Of a stretch of DNA of 6,549 nucleotides, positions 1 to 5,774 are shown piece after piece. Below the pieces are notes generated by a model. The model did not search any database, had not been told where the DNA came from, and worked only from the letters and a program-made list of their open reading frames with translations. Numbering within the stretch: position 1 is the stretch's first letter; every line of letters starts with the position of its first letter. This DNA comes from VBAS01 sp965652775. Lineage in GTDB: Bacteria > Bacteroidota > Bacteroidia > Chitinophagales > Chitinophagaceae. The DNA is taken from NCBI GenBank assembly GCA_965652775.1, contig CBFGXP010000211.1:1-6549 (forward strand), read 5' to 3'. Position numbers and translations under genes: made by a program.

Positions 1-455
1 ACGATTGTAAAAAAAATAATACTGCATTTGTCTACGCCAGCAATTTCAGCGTAGGCGTAAATATTTTTTTTGAAGTAAATAAACGACTGGCAGCATTAAT
101 GAAAGCACATGAAGATTACGAGATACAATTAACAGAGATCCATCACACAGAAAAAAAAGATGCGCCAAGTGGCACTGCTATCACACTGGCAGAACAAGTA
201 CTTGAAAACATTCCACGCAAAAAGAATTGGGTGAACCAGATAAGCGAAAACCCTGAAGAATTAGAAATACTCAGCGAACGCATCGATCCCGCCGCGGGCA
301 CACATAAAGTAAAATATTCTTCCGCTATTGATGATATCGAGATCATACATACGGCGCATACAAGAAAAGGATTTGCACTTGGTGCGGTGTTAGCAGCAGA
401 GTTTTTGAAAGGAAAGAAAGGGATATACTCGATGAAGGATGTGCTAAGTTTGTAG
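1..455 (+). CDS. dapB: 4-hydroxy-tetrahydrodipicolinate reductase (DapB), 3' partial
   Basis: This is the C-terminal part of DapB, the cytoplasmic NAD(P)H-dependent reductase that converts 4-hydroxy-tetrahydrodipicolinate to tetrahydrodipicolinate in the diaminopimelate/lysine pathway. The reading frame is open from the left edge (first full codon at position 3) and gives 150 visible residues. The N-terminal nucleotide-binding (Rossmann) half is mostly outside the window; the usual length is about 240 residues, so roughly 90 are missing. The segment YASNFSVGVN (visible residues 11-20) and the signature EIHHTEKKDAPSGTA (45-59) are diagnostic. They carry the catalytic His pair (47-48), the Lys four residues after the first His (51), and the substrate-binding SGT loop (56-58). 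The internal ATG at 99 is not the start, because family homology continues upstream of it. Identification is near certain; only the partial length is a limit. Confidence 0.96.
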   Translation, partial: DCKKNNTAFVYASNFSVGVNIFFEVNKRLAALMKAHEDYEIQLTEIHHTEKKDAPSGTAITLAEQVLENIPRKKNWVNQISENPEELEILSERIDPAAGTHKVKYSSAIDDIEIIHTAHTRKGFALGAVLAAEFLKGKKGIYSMKDVLSL

Positions 456-631
456 CCCTGTGATCTACTGTCATAACGCACTGTTCACGCTTGGCTAAAT
501 AAATCTCATCAAAAGAATTTAACTTCAGTTTCAGTTTCAATGGACTTCGGTGGCAGCTGAAAGAACGTTGAATATCTGCAAAGCAGGAGGTTTTGGCCAT
601 ATCGTCAACCCTATTCGACATATACCGAATA

Positions 632-1792
632 ATGAGAGAAATATCATTTAATATTTGGTCGGTAATAATTCTGTTAGGCGTCGGACAGGGAGTATTTCTA
701 TCCGTTTACCTGGTTTCCAGGTCCGAGAACCGGAAGGCCAATAAGTGGCTTGCATTTCTTTTGTCAGTGGTTTCTCTGCACTTATTGGAATATGCAGCCA
801 ACATCTCCGCAATTACGTTGAAATACCCGATCCTCATAGCCATTACGTATCCCTTGCTTTTTTGCATGGGACCACTTTATTTTTTCTATTGTCGTTCCCT
901 GCTTGACAAAGACTATCATACCACTTTGAAAACAATCCTGCATTTTGTACCTGCGATATTGGTGTTGTTGATAATGTTGCCATTTTACCTGATGCCTGGA
1001 ACAGAAAAAATATCCTATATACAGGGGCTTTCAGGAATCGGAAGTTTAAAAATTCCGACAGGTCAGCTTGTTTTTATGGCTGCTCACGTTGTTCAAACGG
1101 TCGTATATGTATTTGCATCTTACAAATTCATCGGTAAAAAAGAAGAAACATTGAAAAAGTTCTCGTCTGAAGTTTTTATCATAAAAAAACTTGACTGGTT
1201 AAGGACCTTTAGCTTTTACTTTTCTATTTACCTGTTGTTATATTTAGTGCTCGTGGTAATTCTCTCTTTTATCAATTCTTATCAAATCCAGGTTGACTAT
1301 GTGATGTTATTTATCACATCCTTTTCACTATACTCAATTGGGTATGCAGCGATCAGCAACCCGGAAATTTTTAAAGCTAACCAGGAAATGCCAGTAACTG
1401 GGGCTAACGAAATTCATACAGCTCAAACCCGAAATGTCAACAAATTCCCTGAGCTAAAAGAAAAGCTGTTGCATTATATGCAAACCAACCAGCCTTATTT
1501 AAAAAGCGATCTTAAGATTTCGGAATTGGCAGATTCACTTTCGGTTCCCTATTATCATCTTTCACAACTTATCAATGACGAGTTTTCAGTTAACTTCTAC
1601 GATTTCATCAACAAATACCGTATCGAAGAAGCCAAAAAATTACTCATTGAAGACAATCGGAATTTTAAAATACTTGCCATTGCTTATGAAGTCGGCTTCA
1701 ACAGTAAGGCAACTTTTAACCGTGTATTCAAAAAAGCGACCGATCTAACACCTTCAGAGTTTAAAGAGAAATTCTCTGCCGGACGATCATAA
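632..1792 (+). CDS. Membrane-anchored AraC-family transcriptional regulator (7 TM + HTH_18)
   Basis: This 386-residue protein has an N-terminal membrane domain and a C-terminal AraC-type DNA-binding domain. Hydrophobic segments lie near residues 8-28, 37-58, 65-88, 101-120, 144-165, 193-214 and 222-240, so about seven helices. A polar linker (about 248-272) leads to two helix-turn-helix units. The first is near 296-316 (ISELADSLSVPYYHLSQLIN). The second is near 346-366, with the AraC signature AYEVGFNSKATFNRVFKK followed by LTPSEF. The design is common in Bacteroidota, where the membrane part is presumed to sense an unknown signal and the HTH part to bind DNA at the inner membrane face. I chose ATG 632: an in-frame TTG at 593 would add 13 residues, but it sits only two bases after an AGGAGG-like run, and the hydrophobic N-terminus fits better from 632. 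The ligand and targets cannot be read from the sequence. The downstream palindrome (1853-1889) is a candidate operator. Confidence 0.9.
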   Translation: MREISFNIWSVIILLGVGQGVFLSVYLVSRSENRKANKWLAFLLSVVSLHLLEYAANISAITLKYPILIAITYPLLFCMGPLYFFYCRSLLDKDYHTTLKTILHFVPAILVLLIMLPFYLMPGTEKISYIQGLSGIGSLKIPTGQLVFMAAHVVQTVVYVFASYKFIGKKEETLKKFSSEVFIIKKLDWLRTFSFYFSIYLLLYLVLVVILSFINSYQIQVDYVMLFITSFSLYSIGYAAISNPEIFKANQEMPVTGANEIHTAQTRNVNKFPELKEKLLHYMQTNQPYLKSDLKISELADSLSVPYYHLSQLINDEFSVNFYDFINKYRIEEAKKLLIEDNRNFKILAIAYEVGFNSKATFNRVFKKATDLTPSEFKEKFSAGRS

Positions 1793-1824
1793 ACTGGTTT
1801 CCCGGCGTAATTGCCTTATAATCT

Positions 1825-1840
1825 TAAAGCCATTGCTTTA
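1825..1840 (+). terminator. Small hairpin, possible weak terminator of the membrane AraC gene
   Basis: TAAAGC (1825-1830) and GCTTTA (1835-1840) form a perfect 6-bp stem with a 4-base loop, 33 bases after the regulator stop codon. A T-rich stretch (1841-1855) follows but is interrupted by GATAC. The stem is short and AT-rich, so it would be weak as an intrinsic terminator. The position fits, but the function is inferred. Confidence 0.3.
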
Positions 1841-1852
1841 TTGATACTTCTT

Positions 1853-1889
1853 TTTGATACCAGTTTTTTTATAACAAACTGGTATCAAA
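1853..1889. repeat. Perfect 14-bp inverted repeat with 9-base spacer
   Basis: TTTGATACCAGTTT (1853-1866) is the exact reverse complement of AAACTGGTATCAAA (1876-1889), with nine bases between the arms. It lies between the membrane AraC gene and the SRPBCC gene, 71 bases before the chosen SRPBCC start. Neither strand has a T-run just beyond the stem, so a standard Rho-independent terminator is unlikely. A regulator-binding palindrome, a factor-dependent terminator or an mRNA structure all remain possible. The inner arm AAACTGGT also occurs at 1791-1798, overlapping the upstream stop codon. TTGATAC also occurs at 1841-1847, 13 bases before its copy in the left arm. Confidence 0.85.
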
Positions 1890-1924
1890 TTGCAAATTGA
1901 GGCGACAAAGCCCTCACGGAACCA

Positions 1925-1932
1925 CATCTTTG
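1925..1932 (+). promoter_or_regulatory. Possible -7 element for the SRPBCC gene
   Basis: CATCTTTG differs at one position from the Bacteroidota -7 consensus TAnnTTTG and lies 27 bases before the ATG at 1960. The nearest upstream TTG (1897-1899) is 25 bases away, longer than the usual 19-21, so the -33 half is weak. The 1853-1889 palindrome would lie immediately upstream of this promoter, a position that suits an operator or activator site. This is inference from motif resemblance only. Confidence 0.3.
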
Positions 1933-1959
1933 CCTTCTTCATTTTTAAATCAGTTAACT

Positions 1960-2400
1960 ATGGCAACTTCAATTAAAGTTACCGTTACGGTAAATGCGCC
2001 GGCTCAGAGGGTATGGGAGTTTTTTATGAATCCTGATTATTTAAAGAACTGGCTTACAGGCTTTGTTTCTGTTGAACAATTGAGTGGAAAACCAGGCGAG
2101 CCCGGAAGCACAAGTAAATTAAGTTTTATGGAACGAGGTAAACAAATGGAAGTAATTGAAAAAGTCTTGCGTGTCGAAACCGGGCAGCAATACTCATTTC
2201 AAATGGCACACGAAGGTTTAGACATTCTTACAGATGTACGGTTTGTTTCTTTAGGACAACTCACCGAAATAATACAAGCCGTGCAGTTTTCTCCCAGGGG
2301 TATTTTTATGAAAATAATGATGCCTTTCATTAAAGGCGAGATGAAACGCAGAATGGGAAAAGACTTACAAAAACTAAAAGAATTTATTGAAGGAAAATAA
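1960..2400 (+). CDS. SRPBCC (START/Bet v1-like) family protein
   Basis: This is a 146-residue cytoplasmic protein of the SRPBCC superfamily, a helix-grip fold with a hydrophobic ligand cavity. The N-terminal strand SIKVTVTVNAPAQRVWEFFMNPDYLKNW is cut here for length: the key pieces are VTVNAPAQRVWEFF (residues 9-22) and NPDYLKNW (24-31), the typical strand-helix opening of this fold. A middle beta-rich region (about 34-110) and a C-terminal amphipathic helix (about 117-145, ending KDLQKLKEFIEGK) complete the pattern. Length matches the family. The ATG at 1960 is preferred over an in-frame TTG at 1897, because homology begins at 1960 and the extra 21 residues look like untranslated sequence. 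Members include polyketide cyclase-like and toxin-like proteins, so the ligand cannot be assigned. It sits downstream of an AraC regulator and a perfect palindrome, hinting at local control. Confidence 0.85.
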   Translation: MATSIKVTVTVNAPAQRVWEFFMNPDYLKNWLTGFVSVEQLSGKPGEPGSTSKLSFMERGKQMEVIEKVLRVETGQQYSFQMAHEGLDILTDVRFVSLGQLTEIIQAVQFSPRGIFMKIMMPFIKGEMKRRMGKDLQKLKEFIEGK

Positions 2401-2500
2401 TTATCCCACTTTATGTATGATGAAAAAGCAAATTGCATAGCAGCTTTAAAATAAAATTTCTACTTTAGTTTTTTACTAAAATTAATCTTACAATAAAGAC

Positions 2501-2923
2501 ATGACCCAATTACTTTCGACCATTTCTTGTCTGACGATACTTTTTTGTGGCTGCAACAATCAGGCACCAATAAATAAGGATGATAAATCCAGGAGTGCAC
2601 AACAAACTGACACAGTAAACGATAAAGGCTTACATGGAACCTGGATCCGACACACTAAAGAAGGCTTTACGTTGATAGAAATTAAAGACACCTCCAATAT
2701 TGTGTATTATCAGCTTGTAGATAGAAAAGCTGACATTGACACTATCACCACCGATCGATATTGGTATTACAAATCCAACGCAACAATGGGCTTCTGGGAT
2801 AGTACAAGCATTTGGATATCTACCGATAAATTCCGGTTTGACTATAAATTAAAGGGTGATACACTTATTGAGTTTGACAAAATGGGTGACCAGGGAAAGT
2901 TTATTAAAGTGTACACTGATTAA
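2501..2923 (+). CDS. Small putative lipoprotein, function unknown
   Basis: This 140-residue protein is not recognised by me. The N-terminus MTQLLSTISCLTILFCGC has a hydrophobic stretch ending in a lipobox-like FCGC, with Cys18 as the probable lipidated residue. The signal is unusual: it has no Lys or Arg before the hydrophobic core, and a Cys at the -2 position. A stop codon at 2483 rules out an upstream start that would add charge. After a polar linker (19-42), the rest is rich in alternating hydrophobic, Trp, Tyr and Asp residues (GTWIRHTKEG at 46-55, DRYWYY at 84-89), suggesting a small beta-sandwich or barrel somewhat like lipocalin-type lipoproteins. The GTW near the start of the domain supports that idea weakly. 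It is probably attached to a membrane in the cell envelope. The gene stands alone, 100 bases after the SRPBCC gene. Confidence 0.7.
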   Translation: MTQLLSTISCLTILFCGCNNQAPINKDDKSRSAQQTDTVNDKGLHGTWIRHTKEGFTLIEIKDTSNIVYYQLVDRKADIDTITTDRYWYYKSNATMGFWDSTSIWISTDKFRFDYKLKGDTLIEFDKMGDQGKFIKVYTD

Positions 2924-2949
2924 ACCTGCAAATGACATTGTTTAGTTGT

Positions 2950-2976
2950 GTTAACTCCGAATATAAAGGAGATAAC
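2950..2976. repeat. Imperfect 9-bp dyad upstream of the soluble AraC gene
   Basis: GTTAACTCC (2950-2958) and GGAGATAAC (2968-2976) pair at eight of nine positions around a 9-base spacer, with one A-A mismatch (2954/2972). It lies 26 bases after the lipoprotein stop and 68 bases before the AraC-type start at 3045. No strong T-run follows (only ATTTT at 2982-2986). It may be a weak terminator of the lipoprotein gene or a binding site for a regulator, perhaps autoregulatory; neither can be decided from sequence. Confidence 0.45.
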
Positions 2977-3044
2977 GGTAATTTTACATATCATCATTAT
3001 TTTATGCTGATAATATTTCGTGAGCACTTAAGATACCTTGAAAA

Positions 3045-3851
3045 ATGACAGAATTGTTCAATGATATCCGGAGTTTGTATCGGTTTAAAGCTCCTTGTGA
3101 CGAGCTCAAAAACTATATTGAGTTTTTTAGTGAGTCCTGTTTTGAATCAACAAAACAAATAGTCGGCGACCAATCTTTCTCCATCAGGATGTTTAAAAGC
3201 TGGACGCCTACTTTTTGGATCAACCTCGGCCCTTCTTATAATTTGATGTTGAACGGGATCATCCATAACATTAAAGCTAATAGCGCTATTGCAGTTACAA
3301 GGAATGTGACCTCAGAAAGAATAAACCAATCCTCCGACCACTTATTTACTATAAAATTTTATCCCGGGGCATTAAAACATCTGATTGGAGTAGATCAAAC
3401 AAAACTAAACAGTGGATTGATTGAATTGGATGAACTTCTTCCTTACTCATTGATTCAAAAAATAAGATCAGCAGAATGTCTTGAGCAGAGAATTTGTTTA
3501 GTTGAGCAATACCTTATGCAAAATATGGCAGACAAAAATCCGGCGGATCACTATACAAATTTGGTGACACAAAGCATTGCATTGTACAGCTCGAATGGAA
3601 TGAAATTTAGTGTTAATGAATTAGCCTTCAAAACTTTTACCAGCTCAAGGACGTTAAGACGCTACTTTGACCGGGTGATTGGAATTAGTCCCAAACAATT
3701 TTTTGAATCTGTCAGATTGCGAACTGCATTGTCCTCTTTTTTAAGTGACAGTAAGAGTTTTGATCCGGTTGAATATGGATATTATGACAACAGTCATTTC
3801 TACAAAACTGTCACCCGTTTTACCGGCGAACGGATAGCTGACCAGAATTGA
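3045..3851 (+). CDS. Soluble AraC-family transcriptional regulator
   Basis: This 268-residue protein has an N-terminal ligand or effector domain (about 15-150) and a C-terminal AraC-type DNA-binding domain. The N-terminal part shows the pattern of Bacteroidota AraC proteins with a cupin-like domain of unknown ligand (FTIKFYPGALKHLIGV, 101-116; then LNSGLIELDELL, 121-132). The first HTH is near 188-210 (SVNELAFKTFTSSRTLRRYF), followed by IGISPKQFFESVRLRTAL (212-229). The second HTH region contains the signature YGYYDNSHFYKTVTRFTG (244-261). Two oddities are visible: the segment before GYYD (SFDPVE) is less like the usual helix, and the protein ends eight residues after RFTG, lacking the usual SPxxF tail. 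Start is the ATG at 3045, with an A-rich run just before it. It has no membrane segments, unlike the AraC gene at 632. Target genes are unknown; the dyad at 2950-2976 and the neighbouring SRPBCC and lipoprotein genes are candidates. Confidence 0.88.
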   Translation: MTELFNDIRSLYRFKAPCDELKNYIEFFSESCFESTKQIVGDQSFSIRMFKSWTPTFWINLGPSYNLMLNGIIHNIKANSAIAVTRNVTSERINQSSDHLFTIKFYPGALKHLIGVDQTKLNSGLIELDELLPYSLIQKIRSAECLEQRICLVEQYLMQNMADKNPADHYTNLVTQSIALYSSNGMKFSVNELAFKTFTSSRTLRRYFDRVIGISPKQFFESVRLRTALSSFLSDSKSFDPVEYGYYDNSHFYKTVTRFTGERIADQN

Positions 3852-3869
3852 GATTGTCCTTTTTTTACC

Positions 3870-3900
3870 TTGAGCCTATTACAGTACTGCAATATTTTTG
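3870..3900 (+). promoter_or_regulatory. Bacteroidota-type promoter for the hydrolase gene
   Basis: TTG (3870-3872) is followed after 20 bases by TATTTTTG (3893-3900), a full match to the -7 consensus TAnnTTTG at the usual spacing. Transcription would begin a few bases after 3900, leaving a very short leader before the ATG at 3913. The element also contains the TTG at 3898 that could be mistaken for an in-frame start, so it supports the ATG. Function is inferred from motif and position. Confidence 0.6.
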
Positions 3901-3912
3901 GGAAAAAATTTC

Positions 3913-5421
3913 ATGGTTCGCTTTTCACTTTTGCTTTTACTTCTCTATTCTTCTTTCCATGGTTATGGTCAGAGCAAAAAAGTTTATGAACCCCGCATCC
4001 AGTCTTGCGATTGCAACTTCAGGATCGACAGCAGTTACTTGGCTTCAGCACCTCTGCCGTTAAGACTTGATTCTACTTTTCCCTATAAGATTGACAGCAG
4101 CTTTCAGACTCTATGTGGTTACCTGGTTGTCCCTGAAAACCGAAAGAAAGCGTCTTCACGAATGATCAAACTTCCATTTATTGTTTTGAAAAGCAAGAAT
4201 CCCGGTAAAAAGAAAGACCCTTTGCTATTTACAAGTGGCGGCCCTGGCAATAGTTCACTTTCATGGATCAATGGTATGCAACGAAGTAGTATTATTGAAA
4301 GCAGGGATTGCATTGCCTTTGAACAAAGAGGTACCCGCTATGCCATTCCCTATCTGAGAAGTTTTGAACTTGATATGGCTGTTCGTGAAGCCTATCGTAA
4401 AAACCTGGATAAAGACAGCATGTGGCTCGAGGGTGTAAAGCGGTATAAAAAGAAGATGGAGAAGAAAGGCATCGATCTTTCGGGATATAATACCGATGAA
4501 ACTGTTGCAGACATTGTTGATCTCATAAAAGCGCTGAAGATCGATTCTGTTAATTTGATTGGTGGTTCATATAGCGGCGGGCTGATGCTTGCTGTACTAA
4601 AAAAAGAACCTTCAAAGATCCGGTCACTGGTATTAGACTCACCATTGCCCACCTTTGTTCCCATTGACGAAGATGAACCTGCAAACTTCGTTGAAGCGAT
4701 AAATGTCCTGTCTAAACGCTGCGAAAAAGATTCTTCGGATCAACAACGTTATGGCAGTCTTAAAAGCAAATTTGAAAAGTATTTCAATTCTATCCTGGGC
4801 AAAAAATTCAATTTCCCTTATGTTGAAAAAGGTACGGTCGACACCATTCAAATTGAATACACAAAGAATGAGCTCCTGGATGTTCTTAATAATGCACTCC
4901 AAAATCCAGGTACAATGAAAGATGTTCCCTTCATGATCACCGAAATGATCAATGGCAGGCATGCGCCGTATATTCAAAAGAAGCTTGACGATATTTTCAA
5001 CAGGTATATTGCTCCTGACGGTATGCGAATGTCCGTATACTGTGCCGACCAGGCAAATTATAACAGCGGGGAAGTATTACAACAATTATTTAAGTTATAT
5101 CCTTATATCAAGGGTTACCATATCAATGATGTCTATAAGGCCGTTTGTGATTGCTGGAACGTTCCACCCATAGCTGTTTCTACCAAGCAACCATTTTATT
5201 CGAACAAACCTGTGCTGATCGGCGATGGTGAAATGGATCCGGCCTGTAGTCCATTATATATGTCGATGATAAAACATTATATGCCCAATGCACAATGTTT
5301 TTTATTTATCAACCGGTCACATGGGGTTGGTGGCAGAGAGTTTCACAAAATGATACAAACGTTTTTAGATCATCCTTATAGCAAGATCGAAAGTCCAAAT
5401 GAACAGATCATTGCTTATTAG
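3913..5421 (+). CDS. Secreted alpha/beta hydrolase, tripeptidyl/prolyl aminopeptidase-like
   Basis: This 502-residue exported hydrolase is of the alpha/beta fold, closest in layout to proline iminopeptidase and TAP-type tripeptidyl aminopeptidases. Residues 1-19 form a signal peptide (MVRFSLLLLLLYSSFHGYG, probable cleavage before Gln20), so it likely acts in the periplasm or outside the cell. GGPG (109-112) is the oxyanion-hole loop and FEQRGT (136-141) is the conserved strand-turn after it. The nucleophile elbow reads IGGSYSGG (216-223), with Ser219 the likely nucleophile. GDGEMDP (437-443) supplies the acid, probably Asp442, and NRSHG (467-471) the His, His470. A large insertion (about 245-430) between elbow and acid would form the lid. 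Cys32, Cys34, Cys377, Cys411 and Cys413 could form disulfides. The ATG at 3913 is chosen over a TTG at 3898 because the promoter overlaps that TTG. Cleavage of N-terminal residues from peptides is plausible; an esterase role is not excluded. Confidence 0.88.
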   Translation: MVRFSLLLLLLYSSFHGYGQSKKVYEPRIQSCDCNFRIDSSYLASAPLPLRLDSTFPYKIDSSFQTLCGYLVVPENRKKASSRMIKLPFIVLKSKNPGKKKDPLLFTSGGPGNSSLSWINGMQRSSIIESRDCIAFEQRGTRYAIPYLRSFELDMAVREAYRKNLDKDSMWLEGVKRYKKKMEKKGIDLSGYNTDETVADIVDLIKALKIDSVNLIGGSYSGGLMLAVLKKEPSKIRSLVLDSPLPTFVPIDEDEPANFVEAINVLSKRCEKDSSDQQRYGSLKSKFEKYFNSILGKKFNFPYVEKGTVDTIQIEYTKNELLDVLNNALQNPGTMKDVPFMITEMINGRHAPYIQKKLDDIFNRYIAPDGMRMSVYCADQANYNSGEVLQQLFKLYPYIKGYHINDVYKAVCDCWNVPPIAVSTKQPFYSNKPVLIGDGEMDPACSPLYMSMIKHYMPNAQCFLFINRSHGVGGREFHKMIQTFLDHPYSKIESPNEQIIAY

Positions 5422-5539
5422 AACTCCTGGATATTTTTAAGTTAGCAGAAATAGCCGAAATTTTCACCAGGGACTTAAATTTTTTAAAGCGAAGCTCAGT
5501 TAATATCACATAAAGTAACAGACGAAAATAATCATCATC

Positions 5540-5764
5540 ATGGATGCTATCACATATTCTAAGATCAAAAAAATGAGTCCGCAATTTCTCGTGGCGGATA
5601 TTGAGCATTCCATTGAATTCTATACCGAAAAGTTAGGCTTTGATGTTGATTTTCGATACGAAGACTTTTATGCAGGACTTCAATTATTATTTAATTTGAT
5701 AAGAAGAAATGGGAGTTCAGGATTGTTTGGAAAATTATCATTAAGTTTAGATAACCATTGTTAA
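5540..5764 (+). pseudogene. Truncated VOC/glyoxalase-like gene
   Basis: The first 46 residues look like the opening of a small VOC (vicinal oxygen chelate, glyoxalase/bleomycin-resistance type) protein. KKMSPQFLVADIEHSIEFYT (10-29), then KLGFDVDFRYEDFYAG (31-46), gives the beta-alpha-beta-beta start. Such proteins usually run 115-150 residues and continue from FYAG into a strand with a HLK-like motif and then a second repeat. Here the family pattern ends at about 5677, and 28 unrelated, low-complexity residues (LQLLFNLIRR onward) lead to a stop. I read both other forward frames through 5678-5774 and found no continuation, so a deletion or junction fits better than a frameshift. The short product could still be translated from ATG 5540, but a half-module is unlikely to be an active enzyme. 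The usp gene begins 10 bases after the stop. Confidence 0.7.
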
Positions 5765-5774
5765 CCTTACTATT

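Noticed and set aside
143..481. Antisense open frame over dapB
   Set aside because: It lies opposite a clearly conserved gene and its translation shows no domain or motif; it is a shadow.
524..539. Tandem TTCAGT repeat, 2.7 copies, between dapB and the AraC gene
   Set aside because: It is short and low in complexity, with no link to a promoter or hairpin; it is likely chance.
593..631. TTG start that would lengthen the membrane AraC protein by 13 residues
   Set aside because: The AGGAGG at 585-590 is only two bases away, too close for a normal ribosome site, and the ATG at 632 gives the usual N-terminus for this family.
1897..1959. TTG start giving a 21-residue extension of the SRPBCC protein
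   Set aside because: The extension has no family resemblance and covers the possible -7 promoter element; ATG 1960 opens directly into the conserved first strand.
2464..2480. TTTAGT/ACTAAA hairpin before the lipoprotein gene
   Set aside because: Only six AT-rich pairs around a T loop; this is expected by chance in such AT-rich sequence.
3898..3912. TTG start for the hydrolase
   Set aside because: It lies inside a full-match -7 promoter element, and the signal peptide is complete from ATG 3913.
4639..4977. Antisense open frame within the hydrolase gene, with other short frames on both strands at 4119-4313, 4392-4664, 4703-4918 and 4952-5173
   Set aside because: All lie within the coding region of a well-supported hydrolase and none shows a recognisable protein pattern.
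5742..5749. TAAGTTTA as a -7 element for the usp gene
   Set aside because: The last base mismatches the consensus and no TTG lies at the correct spacing upstream (nearest gaps are 12 and 16 bases).
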